A stretch of 13,115 nt of DNA from Anaerolineales bacterium (GTDB lineage Bacteria > Chloroflexota > Anaerolineae > Anaerolineales > Villigracilaceae). The position numbers were made by a program, and so were the translations under genes. The stretch is taken from contig JAFGKO010000173.1 in the NCBI GenBank assembly GCA_016928525.1, positions 1 to 13,115 on the forward strand, written 5' to 3'. The notes under the pieces were generated by a model. That model had not been told where the DNA came from. It saw only the letters and a list, made by a program, of their open reading frames with translations, and made no database searches. This document shows, in pieces, positions 1 to 6,970 of the stretch (the stretch's first letter is position 1; every line of letters starts with the position of its first letter).

Positions 1-160
1 ACGTGCGGCACTCCGCGTTTGTCTCGCCCGGGCCTGTCCCTGGCGGAGATTCGGGGCAGGTGGACGCGGCCTCATCTGTGGAGACCGACTGTTATGCTAT
101 CGCTTATGCAGCGAGGGGCATAGCAGCATAGGAAGTGCGGTTGGCACTTGATTTTTTGCG
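1..160 (+). ncRNA. Possible 3' part of a structured RNA (unassigned)
   Basis: No convincing reading frame is seen here, but the strand folds well on paper. CCGCGT (13-18) can pair with ACGCGG (64-69). Inside that helix CCTGTCCC (33-40) pairs with GGGGCAGG (53-60), 8 bp with one G-U. TCGC (100-103) pairs with GCGA (111-114), flanked by TATGC (93-97) with GCATA (118-122). The block ends in a terminator-like hairpin followed by six T. I looked for hallmarks of RNase P RNA, tmRNA, the SRP RNA S domain and 6S RNA and recognised none, so no family is named. It could also be a leader or the 3' UTR of a gene upstream of the window. The strand is inferred from the terminator. Confidence 0.25.
133..157 (+). 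terminator. Rho-independent terminator-like hairpin
   Basis: AAGTGC (133-138) and GCACTT (144-149) form a perfect 6-bp stem with a GGTTG loop. GA and six T (152-157) follow. It would end transcription entering from the left edge or from the stem-rich block before it. The short stem keeps confidence moderate. Confidence 0.5.
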
Positions 161-339
161 CTGAGTTAACGAGTTCGGCGCCTCTCGGCTCGCATTCCGG
201 GAACAACCTCTCCCGTCGAAGCCTGTCATCCCCGTTGGGGGGACCTTCCCATGTTGGAAACTTTTTCCTTGCAAAGGAATGGCAAAATCCCGTTTTTGTA
301 TTATATCATGCCGATTCAGGATAAAATAATGGCTTAAGC
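158..339. other. Gene-free stretch with short hairpins
   Basis: No credible coding frame is seen. Several short perfect stems lie in a row: TCCC/GGGA-type pairing around 229-243, TTCC (246-249) with GGAA (256-259), TTCCTT (265-270) with AAGGAA (274-279), and CAAAA (283-287) with TTTTG (294-298). The last is followed by AT-rich DNA leading to the promoter of the next gene. I recognise no riboswitch aptamer. The cluster may be an untranslated leader, a processed RNA or simply spacer. Confidence 0.3.
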
Positions 340-368
340 TTGATTGAATATGTTCTTTGTGCTAGACT
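340..368 (+). promoter_or_regulatory. Candidate sigma70-type promoter for the three-gene cassette
   Basis: TTGATT (340-345) and TAGACT (363-368) are 17 bp apart, each matching four of six consensus bases. A start near 375 would give a leader of about 20 nt carrying the AGGGAAGAG ribosome site before ATG 396. This is a motif match only. Confidence 0.4.
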
Positions 369-395
369 TTGACTAAAAAGTCCAAGGGAAGAGTT

Positions 396-1562
396 ATGGC
401 TGAAAAAATTTTGGTAATCGATGACGACCTTGATACCCTGCGCCTGGTTGGTTTGATGTTACAGCGCCAGGGGTATCAAATTTCGGCTGCTACAAACGGG
501 CAACAGGGGTTGGACAAAGCGATTGAGGAAAAGCCCAACCTGATCCTATTGGACATTATGATGCCTGATATGGATGGGTACGAGGTAGCCCGGCGTCTGC
601 GCAAAAACCCAACAACAATCAACATTCCTATCTTGATGTTTACTGCGAAAACCCAACTTGATGACAAGGTGGCCGGGTTTGAAGTTGGGGCGGATGATTA
701 TCTAACCAAACCTACCCACCCTTCAGAGTTACAGTCACATGTGAAAGCATTATTGGCGCGTTCTGCAAAACCATCTGGGGAGCCAACAGTCGATCAAGAT
801 CAGCAAGCCGGCTATGTAATTGGGTTGATTGCTGCGCGTGGCGGCATGGGCGTTTCAGCGCTGGCATCCAATCTGGCAGCCAGCCTGTTCAAGAAATTCC
901 AAACAGATGTTTTCCTGGCAGAACTAACACCCGGACAAGGCAGCTTGGCGCTTGACCTGGGCGTCACAAACGAGAACGGGTTGACAGACATACTGAGTAT
1001 GGCGCCTGCAGAGATCACAAACGACAGTATTTCCGAGCAAATGGTTACACATGCTGCTGGATTTAAGGTGTTAGCAGCCTCCAATCACCCGCGAGATTTT
1101 CAACTCATCAATCAGGTGACCCAATACGAGAATCTGGTCACACGCATGGCAGCCTTGGGACAATTTGTCGTCCTGGACATCGGCATGGGCTTGCCACCGT
1201 TTGTACAACGATTGCTGCCCAAGATTAATGAGCTTGTTGTCATAGTCGAAGGGGTTCCAAATACCATAAACCACACCCGCGCCCTGATCGATGATTTGAT
1301 CGAGTTGGGCGTAGACAAAAACCACATCGCTGTTGTTTTGAACAACCGCATTCGCTCCGAAAACCAAATAGCCTGGACGGAAGTCCAGAAGCAATTAGGA
1401 CACTCGATTGCAGCAACACTGACGCCTGCTCCTGAATTATTCCTGCAGGCCTCGCGCCTGAAAACACCCGCTGTGATTTGTCAGCCAGAGAGCCTGACGG
1501 CACAACAGATTGCCAAATTGGTAGAGCGGATCGCAGAGCATGAGGCGCAAGAAAAAGAATAA
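396..1562 (+). CDS. Receiver domain fused to CpaE/TadZ-like P-loop ATPase
   Basis: The protein has 388 aa from ATG 396, chosen over an upstream in-frame TTG (369) because AGGGAAGAG sits just before it and the receiver fold begins there. Residues 1-125 are a complete REC domain: acidic D9-D11, phospho-acceptor D53 in LLDIMMPDMDG, T83, and K105 in the LTKP motif. A short linker leads to a MinD/ParA-like domain (about 143-385) of the CpaE/TadZ type. Its P-loop reads ARGGMGVSA (147-155): the Walker lysine is V153 and the upstream signature lysine is R148. A Walker-B-like FVVLDIG follows. CpaE/TadZ proteins place Tad pilus machinery at cell poles and often have a deviant P-loop, but no pilus genes are visible here. 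The stop overlaps the next start by 1 nt. Phosphorylation by the kinase two genes downstream is inference. What the ATPase-like domain localises is unknown. Confidence 0.9.
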   Translation: MAEKILVIDDDLDTLRLVGLMLQRQGYQISAATNGQQGLDKAIEEKPNLILLDIMMPDMDGYEVARRLRKNPTTINIPILMFTAKTQLDDKVAGFEVGADDYLTKPTHPSELQSHVKALLARSAKPSGEPTVDQDQQAGYVIGLIAARGGMGVSALASNLAASLFKKFQTDVFLAELTPGQGSLALDLGVTNENGLTDILSMAPAEITNDSISEQMVTHAAGFKVLAASNHPRDFQLINQVTQYENLVTRMAALGQFVVLDIGMGLPPFVQRLLPKINELVVIVEGVPNTINHTRALIDDLIELGVDKNHIAVVLNNRIRSENQIAWTEVQKQLGHSIAATLTPAPELFLQASRLKTPAVICQPESLTAQQIAKLVERIAEHEAQEKE

Positions 1563-2338
1563 TGACGCCCTTCCCCAGCCAGACTCTGACCAACATAGAT
1601 TACGTTGTGGAGCTGTTACACAAAGCCAAGCGTGCGGTTGTTCTGACTGGGGCAGGAATCTCAACCCCCTCGGGTATTCCCGATTTTCGTTCCGAGGGAA
1701 CCGGCTTATGGTCCAGAGATGAACCGATGGAAGTGGCTTCGCTCAACACTTTCCGCACAGATCCGGAACGATTCTTTGTCTGGTTTCGTCCACTGGCAAA
1801 CCTGATCTTCAACGCAAAACCCAATCTCGCCCATATTGCGCTGGCTAACTTGGAAAAAGCCGATCGTATCCACAGTATCATTACACAAAATATCGACGCC
1901 TTACATCAAAAGGCCGGCGCTAAAAACGTGATAGAAATGCACGGCACGTTACGTACGTTATCTTGTACGCAATGTTTTCATCGGGCGGAAGCACAAAATT
2001 ATCTCAAAGCATTTGTCGAACAGGGTGAATTACCGTGTTGCTCTCAATGTGGCAGTTTGATGAAACCGAATGTGATCCTGTTTGGTGAGCAACTACCCCA
2101 ACAGGCCTGGTACAAGGCCCAACGCGAAAGCCGTCAATGTGATCTGATGTTGGTAGCTGGCTCTTCATTGGAAGTTCTGCCGGTTGCTGGCTTGCCCATG
2201 CAAGCTATCGACCGTGGTGCACACCTGGTGATTTTGAACAATGCCGCCACTTATCTTAATGTCCGTGCCGATGTGGTCATAAAAGAAGATGTAGCAGAAG
2301 TCCTCCCTGCAATTGCGGAGCAAGTACTCAATGGCTGA
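1562..2338 (+). CDS. Sir2-family NAD-dependent protein deacylase (sirtuin)
   Basis: The protein has 258 aa, a usual bacterial sirtuin length. Visible motifs are GAGIS (30-34), GIPDFRS (38-44), TQNID (108-112), catalytic H127 in EMHG, and a zinc site C135-x2-C138 with C160-x2-C163 (C159 is also available). KPNVILFGE (168-176) and GSSLEV (199-204) follow. All catalytic and NAD-binding positions appear intact. Sirtuins remove acetyl or other acyl groups from lysine using NAD, giving nicotinamide and O-acyl-ADP-ribose. I do not see the Ala/Tyr/Arg pattern that marks desuccinylase-type (class III) enzymes, so a deacetylase-like activity is more likely. Its start overlaps the stop of the receiver gene and its stop lies 8 nt inside the kinase gene, so the three are probably translated together. 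The substrate could be a partner in the cassette, but this is inference. Confidence 0.93.
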   Translation: MTPFPSQTLTNIDYVVELLHKAKRAVVLTGAGISTPSGIPDFRSEGTGLWSRDEPMEVASLNTFRTDPERFFVWFRPLANLIFNAKPNLAHIALANLEKADRIHSIITQNIDALHQKAGAKNVIEMHGTLRTLSCTQCFHRAEAQNYLKAFVEQGELPCCSQCGSLMKPNVILFGEQLPQQAWYKAQRESRQCDLMLVAGSSLEVLPVAGLPMQAIDRGAHLVILNNAATYLNVRADVVIKEDVAEVLPAIAEQVLNG

Positions 2339-3533
2339 AATAAAAACAGAACGACTAGATAGTTATCTGCGCTTGATCGATATTTCCCGCGATCTTGCCT
2401 CAACATTGGATCTAAACCAACTACTGGATCGAATCGTTAACGCAGCAGCTGACATAACGAGCGCCGAAGCTGCTTCCATTCTCTTATACGATAACACCTC
2501 GCGGCAACTTTATTTTCAGGTTGCAACCAATCTCGATGAACCAACCATGCGCGGTCTGGTGGTTCCACTGGACGGCAGCATCGCCGGGTGGATTGTAACC
2601 AACCGCAAATCCGTACGCATTGACAAGGTTCATACGGACCCGCGTCACTTTGGCGATGTGGAACAGACGACTGGCATACCTACGCAATCCATTCTGGGCA
2701 TTCCTCTGATCACCAAGAACAAGGTCGTGGGAGTACTGGAAGCCTTGAACAAGCGTGAAGGACACTTTACTGCCAGCGATGAGAACTTGCTGACCGTATT
2801 GGGAGCACAGGCGGCGGTAGCAATCGAAAATGCGCGCCTGTTCCAACAGTCGGACCTGATCTCTGAATTTGTACACGAACTGCGCACGCCATTGGCCTCG
2901 CTTAGCACCGCCACCTACCTGTTATTGCGCCCCGAGATGTCCCGCGAACAGCAGGAGCAAATTGTCAAAAATATACACAACGAAACCCTGCGTTTGAATT
3001 CGCTGGCTTCATCGTTCCTAGACCTGGCGCGGCTGGAATCAGGGCGCGTGCAGTTCCAAAAATCTACATTCGATATTATGGATTTACTGCATGAATGCAG
3101 GGATGTGGTCGCTTCCAAGGCCGAGGAAGATAATATACAGATTCGCGTGATCGAACCTGACGGCCCTACGATGTTGGACGCTGACCGCAACAAAATCAAG
3201 CAGATCATTCTAAATTTGCTCAGTAACGCCCTTAAGTACAATCGCCCCAATGGCTCGATAATCCTGAAAGCGGTGTCTAGCGAAGGACAAATGCAAATTT
3301 CCGTGCAGGATACCGGCATTGGTATCCCAGAAGATGCTGTGGGCCACCTCTTCGAGAAATTCTACCGCGTGCGTGATCACGAAACAAAAGCCGTTGGAAC
3401 AGGCCTGGGACTTTCCATCTGCAAACAGATCGTTCAAGGCCATGGCGGTTCAATCGAAATCAAGAGCCGATTAGGGATAGGAACGAACATCATCGTCAAC
3501 CTGCCCCGTGTAAGCAAAACCATACCACGCTAA
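2331..3533 (+). CDS. Soluble GAF-domain sensor histidine kinase
   Basis: The protein has 400 aa from ATG 2331. GGAG (2317-2320) lies 10 nt upstream; an earlier in-frame TTG at 2313 is less likely. Residues about 20-172 form a GAF sensor domain (LLDRIV to AVAIENARLF). A HisKA dimerisation helix follows, with H182 in FVHELRTPLASL. The HATPase domain has its N box around N295-N299, the G1 box DTGIGIP (327-333), an F box in FEKFYRV, and the G2 box GTGLGL (356-361). No signal peptide or membrane segment is seen, so it should sense a cytoplasmic ligand, redox or light cue through GAF. No receiver domain is attached. The closest candidate partner is the REC-CpaE protein at the start of this cassette. 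The gene overlaps the sirtuin gene by 8 nt and ends 4 nt before a strong terminator. Confidence 0.93.
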   Translation: MAEIKTERLDSYLRLIDISRDLASTLDLNQLLDRIVNAAADITSAEAASILLYDNTSRQLYFQVATNLDEPTMRGLVVPLDGSIAGWIVTNRKSVRIDKVHTDPRHFGDVEQTTGIPTQSILGIPLITKNKVVGVLEALNKREGHFTASDENLLTVLGAQAAVAIENARLFQQSDLISEFVHELRTPLASLSTATYLLLRPEMSREQQEQIVKNIHNETLRLNSLASSFLDLARLESGRVQFQKSTFDIMDLLHECRDVVASKAEEDNIQIRVIEPDGPTMLDADRNKIKQIILNLLSNALKYNRPNGSIILKAVSSEGQMQISVQDTGIGIPEDAVGHLFEKFYRVRDHETKAVGTGLGLSICKQIVQGHGGSIEIKSRLGIGTNIIVNLPRVSKTIPR

Positions 3534-3537
3534 ACAC

Positions 3538-3569
3538 AAAGCCCGTCTATTGAAACCTGACGGGCTTTT
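3538..3569. terminator. Bidirectional terminator between convergent operons
   Basis: AAAGCCCGTC (3538-3547) pairs with GACGGGCTTT (3559-3568), a perfect 10-bp stem with an 11-nt loop. T residues follow on the + strand, and an A/T-rich flank on the - strand gives TTTG. It lies between the kinase stop (3533) and the dehydrogenase stop (3575) and probably serves both. Confidence 0.85.
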
Positions 3570-3574
3570 GTCTT

Positions 3575-4522
3575 CTATGGCTCAACCAACACCTTGAGCA
3601 CGCCGGGCTGCGCAGCCCGTTCAAAGGCCCGCAGGGCCTCTCCCGGTTTGAATTCCGCCGTGATCAGCACGCTGGGATCTACTTTCCCCATTTCCATCAA
3701 GCGCAAGGCGGGACCAAACGGCCCACAACGGGAACCGATGATGTTGACTTCATCCACTACGATAGATGAGAAATTGACCGACATCTCGCCCTTGTAAGTG
3801 GATTTCATGACCAGCGTCCCACGCGGACGAATGGCCTGCCTCGCTAAAGTAAAGCCGCTCGGTGACCCGGTTGCTTCCACCACAATATCCCAGCGCCAGG
3901 GTTGTACATCCTCTTCCAGAATCAACTTAATCCCCCGCTCAATTAATATATTTTGCTGATGGGAATGTCGGGCTACCACACGCAGGTTACAGCCGGTAAG
4001 CGCCAGGGTTTGGGCTATCAACTGTCCCAACCTGCCCGCACCGATGACCAGCACACGATCCGTGGGCTGAATGTGCACCTGCTGCTGGATCTCGAGCGCG
4101 GCGGCCAGGGGTTCGGTGAAAACAGCCATCTCGTCCGGTACAGAGGCGGGGACACGGTGGAGATTGGCAATTGGCAAAGTCGTGTATTCCGCGAACGTCC
4201 CGTCACGTTTGGCAATCCCCAAAACGGTGCGGTTTTCGCAATGTGTGGACCGCCCACTAAGGCATTGTTCGCAGTTTCCACAGGTGACATTAATCTCGCC
4301 CACTACGCGTTGTCCAACCCAGGCCGGATCGTCACATCTAACCACATCACCGACGAATTCATGCCCAATGATACCCGTAAACGGATAATAACCTTTGACC
4401 AGTTCAAGATCGGTGCTACAAACCCCCGCTTTGCGAATGCGGATAAGCGCCTCCCCGGCTCTGATGGGTTCGGGCACCTCGCGTAAGTCAAGTTGCTGGT
4501 TTTCCAGCCACAAAGCCTGCAT
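3575..4522 (-). CDS. Zinc-dependent medium-chain alcohol/polyol dehydrogenase
   Basis: The protein has 315 aa from the ATG at 4522, preceded by AGAGGAG. A longer in-frame reading from 4582 would run into the upstream gene and is rejected. The GroES-like N-domain carries the catalytic zinc set C35 (GVCSTD), H54/E55 (GHEFVG) and E137 (TEPLAAALE). The structural zinc set is C81, C84, C87 and C95. The Rossmann motif is GAGRLG (161-166). The family covers sorbitol, threonine, glucose and alcohol dehydrogenases, so the substrate cannot be read from sequence. The end of the second Rossmann strand reads VVARH with no acidic residue, which leans towards NADP(H); that is inference. At 315 aa it is somewhat short for the family (often about 340-350). 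It is the last gene of the mutL operon, 13 nt after the cyclase gene, and ends at the shared terminator. Confidence 0.88.
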   Translation of the reverse strand: MQALWLENQQLDLREVPEPIRAGEALIRIRKAGVCSTDLELVKGYYPFTGIIGHEFVGDVVRCDDPAWVGQRVVGEINVTCGNCEQCLSGRSTHCENRTVLGIAKRDGTFAEYTTLPIANLHRVPASVPDEMAVFTEPLAAALEIQQQVHIQPTDRVLVIGAGRLGQLIAQTLALTGCNLRVVARHSHQQNILIERGIKLILEEDVQPWRWDIVVEATGSPSGFTLARQAIRPRGTLVMKSTYKGEMSVNFSSIVVDEVNIIGSRCGPFGPALRLMEMGKVDPSVLITAEFKPGEALRAFERAAQPGVLKVLVEP

Positions 4523-4535
4523 AAGGTCTCCTCTC

Positions 4536-5174
4536 TTAATCAGGAGCGGCCCAACGGTCTCGCCCGGCGTTTTTGGCTGCATAAAGCGCTATATCGGCGC
4601 GGCTCAGGAATTTCTGCCAGTTCTCTTCGCCGTGCCTGTATGCCGCCACGCCGATGCTAACTGTGATATGGACCTTGCCAACAACTCCGATGTCGTTTTC
4701 TCTGATTAGCTTGCACAGGCGTCCGGCCAATTCTGTTGCTCTTTGCAATTCAGTATTGGGCAAGACAATCAAAAATTCCTCCCCACCATAACGACCGACC
4801 ATATCCGACTCGCGAATACCTTCGCGCAGCATATTTGCCAACTGCAGCAACACCACATCGCCAACTGTATGTCCATAGGTATCATTGATGTTCTTAAAAT
4901 GGTCGATATCCATCATCGAGATAGACAAGGGAGTTTTATACCGTTCAGCGCGATGAACTTCTTTCTGCAAGTTATTGATAACCCAACGGCGATTCGGCAA
5001 ATAAGTCAACGCATCGGTATGTGAAACTTCATCGGCCTGTGCAAGGATGGCCTTTATCTCAATTTCCTTCAACCTGATGGTATGTTTTGCTTCTTCCAAC
5101 TCCTGCGTGGTCTTTTGAAGTTCATTCTTGAGTCGCTGAATCTCATCGTTCGCATTGTCTGACAAGGTCCCCAT
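4536..5174 (-). CDS. GGDEF-domain diguanylate cyclase
   Basis: The protein has 212 aa. Residues 7-50 are strongly charged and heptad-like (coiled coil), followed by one GGDEF domain (about 51-208). The DALTYLPNRR entry motif, the DIDHFKNIND metal/substrate segment (89-98) and the active-site loop GGEEF (130-134) are intact. RESD (121-124) sits exactly five residues before GGEEF, so an inhibitory I-site for c-di-GMP is present. The enzyme should make c-di-GMP from two GTP and be product-inhibited. No sensor or membrane domain is seen, so dimerisation through the coiled coil is the likely control point. The ATG lies only 3 nt after the mutL stop without a well-spaced Shine-Dalgarno, so translation probably depends on termination at mutL. 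A TTG three codons in is an alternative start. Confidence 0.92.
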   Translation of the reverse strand: MGTLSDNANDEIQRLKNELQKTTQELEEAKHTIRLKEIEIKAILAQADEVSHTDALTYLPNRRWVINNLQKEVHRAERYKTPLSISMMDIDHFKNINDTYGHTVGDVVLLQLANMLREGIRESDMVGRYGGEEFLIVLPNTELQRATELAGRLCKLIRENDIGVVGKVHITVSIGVAAYRHGEENWQKFLSRADIALYAAKNAGRDRWAAPD

Positions 5175-5177
5175 CCT

Positions 5178-6932
5178 TTAGCGCGGGCCCTTTCGGCCAA
5201 ATTGACGTTCTAGCATATCCACAGAAAGGTGGATCATGGTTGGTCTGCCATGCGGGCAAGTGCGCGGCGAGTCGCAGTTTTCCAGGTCAGTCAACAGGGC
5301 GCGCTGTTCATCACTGGAGAGCGTCTGCCCGGCCTTGACCGCCATCCGTTTGCAGACACGAGCCGCAATACGTGCCTCGAGTTCCTCCTGCAACGGCGTT
5401 TCATCTTCCTCGAAATCTTCCACCAGGGCACGTAATGCCGATGAGGCGTCGCTGCCTGAGAACAGCGTTGGCATGGCGCGCACCTGAAAGGTACTTGGGC
5501 CAAAAGGTTCCACCTGAAAGCCGAAGTGATTTAGCAGTTCCAATTGCTCCCCCAACAGGACAGCCTGTGGAGGTGGCAATGTCACGCTCTCTGGTTCCAA
5601 CAAGGCTTGCGATGGGATATTGCGCTTATCATGTTGGAGCATCAACTTTTCGAACAGAACCCGTTCGTGCGCGGCATGCTGGTCGATCAGATACAGGCCA
5701 TCCGGGCCTTCGGCGACCAGATAGGTTGCGCCGATTTGACCGATCAGGCGTAAAAGTGGCAGGTTGAAGGTTGCGGGTTGAAGGTCGCCAGGCTGCCCCG
5801 GAGCTGTGCGTGCAGGCTGCCCGCCTTCAACTTTCAACGTTCCACTTTCAACTTCACCCGCCATCGTCCAGTCCAGTCCCGGCTCTTTCGGCCCTGGGGG
5901 CGGGCGGTTCCCCCATAAAGTCGTCGATGGCAGGCTGGGGACAGGCGCATAGGCCAATAATGCACGCCGCACCGCGCGCTGCACAAAGCTGAAAACCTTA
6001 TCCTGCTCCCGGAAACGGACTTCGGCTTTAGCCGGATGAACGTTGACATCCACTGCTTCGGGGTCAACATCGAGGAACAGCATCGCCAGCGGGTAACGTC
6101 CGACCATCAGCATAGTATGGTAGGCCTGAGTCAGCGCGGCGTTGAGAGGGATATCCTGCACCCAGCGGCCATTGATGAAGAAAGTCATCTCACGGCGGTT
6201 GGAACGTGTGACCGAAGTGGGACTGATGAAACCAGATAATTTCATACCCTCATCTTCGGCGGTGACTTCCAGCATCTGCTTGGCTGTGTCCACCCCGTAA
6301 AGCGTGGCCAGGATTGCGCGTTGGTCGCCATCACCGGCAGTCTGCAAGGCAACCTTCTTGCCTTCCGCCAATTTGAAGCGCACATTCGGGTAAGCCAACG
6401 CATAGCGCGTGATGAATGTGTCAATGGCGCGGCGTTCGGTGGTGTCCGCTTTGAGGAATTTCAAACGCGCCGGGACGTTATAGAACAAGTTCTCGACCTG
6501 TACGACCGTCCCTACCGGGGCGCCAACCTGTTCCACCACCCCTTCCTGTCCACCTTCCACGCGGATGCGCGCCCCGGTCGCAGAGTCAGCCACGCGGGAG
6601 GTGATGGTCATGCGCGAAACGGAACCGATCGAAGCCAGGGCCTCACCGCGGAATCCAAGTGTGGAGATGGAAAAAAGCTCTTTGGCGGTGGCAAGCTTGG
6701 AGGTGGCATGACGCGAGACCGCCAAGGCCAGTTCGTCCGCCGGGATGCCGGAACCATCGTCCACTACTTCGATCAGGCAACGTCCGGCTTCTTCAATTGT
6801 GATAGAAATGGATTTCGCGCCTGCGTCCAAAGCATTTTCGACCAGTTCCTTGACCACTGAAGCCGGGCGCTCGACCACCTCGCCGGCGGCTATCTGCGAA
6901 GCAACTTCGGAGGAGAGGATGCGGATGGGCAT
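5178..6932 (-). CDS. mutL: DNA mismatch repair protein MutL (endonuclease type)
   Basis: The protein has 584 aa from ATG 6932 (MPIRILSSEV, the canonical MutL N-terminus). A longer frame to 7037 would cross the divergent promoter and is rejected. The GHKL ATPase half (about 1-330) shows E29 and N33 in KELVENALDAG, DDGSGIP, ATSKL and TLGFRGEAL. A variable linker (about 340-405) follows, then the C-terminal dimerisation/nuclease half. That half has DQHAAHERVLFE (417-428), which fits DQHA(X)2E(X)4E, together with RVCKRMA, CPHGRPT and the terminal FGRKGPR. These are the metal-site motifs of MutL proteins that nick DNA themselves in hosts without MutH. The protein links MutS mismatch recognition to strand incision. 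Heptamer DNA repeats are translated inside the linker. It is the first gene of the operon with the cyclase and dehydrogenase. A TATAAT lies 6 nt before the ATG with no Shine-Dalgarno. Confidence 0.97.
   Translation of the reverse strand: MPIRILSSEVASQIAAGEVVERPASVVKELVENALDAGAKSISITIEEAGRCLIEVVDDGSGIPADELALAVSRHATSKLATAKELFSISTLGFRGEALASIGSVSRMTITSRVADSATGARIRVEGGQEGVVEQVGAPVGTVVQVENLFYNVPARLKFLKADTTERRAIDTFITRYALAYPNVRFKLAEGKKVALQTAGDGDQRAILATLYGVDTAKQMLEVTAEDEGMKLSGFISPTSVTRSNRREMTFFINGRWVQDIPLNAALTQAYHTMLMVGRYPLAMLFLDVDPEAVDVNVHPAKAEVRFREQDKVFSFVQRAVRRALLAYAPVPSLPSTTLWGNRPPPGPKEPGLDWTMAGEVESGTLKVEGGQPARTAPGQPGDLQPATFNLPLLRLIGQIGATYLVAEGPDGLYLIDQHAAHERVLFEKLMLQHDKRNIPSQALLEPESVTLPPPQAVLLGEQLELLNHFGFQVEPFGPSTFQVRAMPTLFSGSDASSALRALVEDFEEDETPLQEELEARIAARVCKRMAVKAGQTLSSDEQRALLTDLENCDSPRTCPHGRPTMIHLSVDMLERQFGRKGPR
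5762..5858. repeat. Two inverted heptamer-repeat tracts inside mutL
   Basis: On the + strand 5762-5784 reads as GGTTGAA, GGTTGCG, GGTTGAA, GG, a period of 7. At 5824-5858 five heptamers follow: CCTTCAA, CTTTCAA, CGTTCCA, CTTTCAA, CTTCACC. The second tract is roughly the reverse complement of the first. Between them lies a 10-bp direct repeat CAGGCTGCCC (5789-5798 and 5813-5822). Read in the mutL frame, the tracts encode part of the linker between the ATPase and nuclease halves. Short-period arrays of this kind are usually intergenic; here the reading frame stays open. Confidence 0.8.
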
Positions 6933-6938
6933 GGAAAT

Positions 6939-6944
6939 ATTATA
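6939..6944 (-). promoter_or_regulatory. -10 element of mutL, apparently leaderless
   Basis: TATAAT on the - strand lies 6 nt (ATTTCC) before the mutL ATG at 6932. Transcription from it would begin at or next to the start codon. There is no Shine-Dalgarno and no clear -35 (AACGCA at the 17-bp position). Confidence 0.6.
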
Positions 6945-6955
6945 CCGCCTGCGAA

Positions 6956-6961
6956 TATAAT
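6956..6961 (+). promoter_or_regulatory. -10 element of the lipoprotein gene, near-leaderless
   Basis: TATAAT lies 9 nt (TGCGTTTCC) before ATG 6971. The -10 elements of this gene and of mutL sit back to back within a 38-bp intergenic space, so polymerases for the two directions would overlap. No Shine-Dalgarno is seen and the -35 region is poor. Confidence 0.55.
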
Positions 6962-6970
6962 TGCGTTTCC

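Noticed and set aside
1..160. RNase P RNA, tmRNA, SRP RNA or 6S RNA
   Set aside because: None of the conserved core sequences of these RNAs was seen and there is no single long 6S-type hairpin; only an unassigned structured block is claimed.
369..395. Upstream TTG start for the receiver-CpaE gene
   Set aside because: The TTG directly abuts the candidate -10 TAGACT and has no ribosome site; ATG 396 has one and begins the receiver fold.
396..3533. The sirtuin as part of an anti-phage (SIR2 defence) system
   Set aside because: The protein is a standard short sirtuin with intact deacylase motifs and no fused effector domain, and its neighbours are signalling proteins rather than Argonaute, HerA or other known defence partners.
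3953..4486. Long open frame antisense to the dehydrogenase gene
   Set aside because: The opposite strand encodes a protein with complete zinc and Rossmann motifs; the antisense frame shows no family features.
5762..5858. Heptamer tracts as a CRISPR array
   Set aside because: The units are only 7 bp, have no spacers, and are translated inside mutL.
6321..6860. 179-codon open frame antisense to mutL
   Set aside because: It overlaps the most conserved MutL ATPase motifs and has no recognisable domain or ribosome site.
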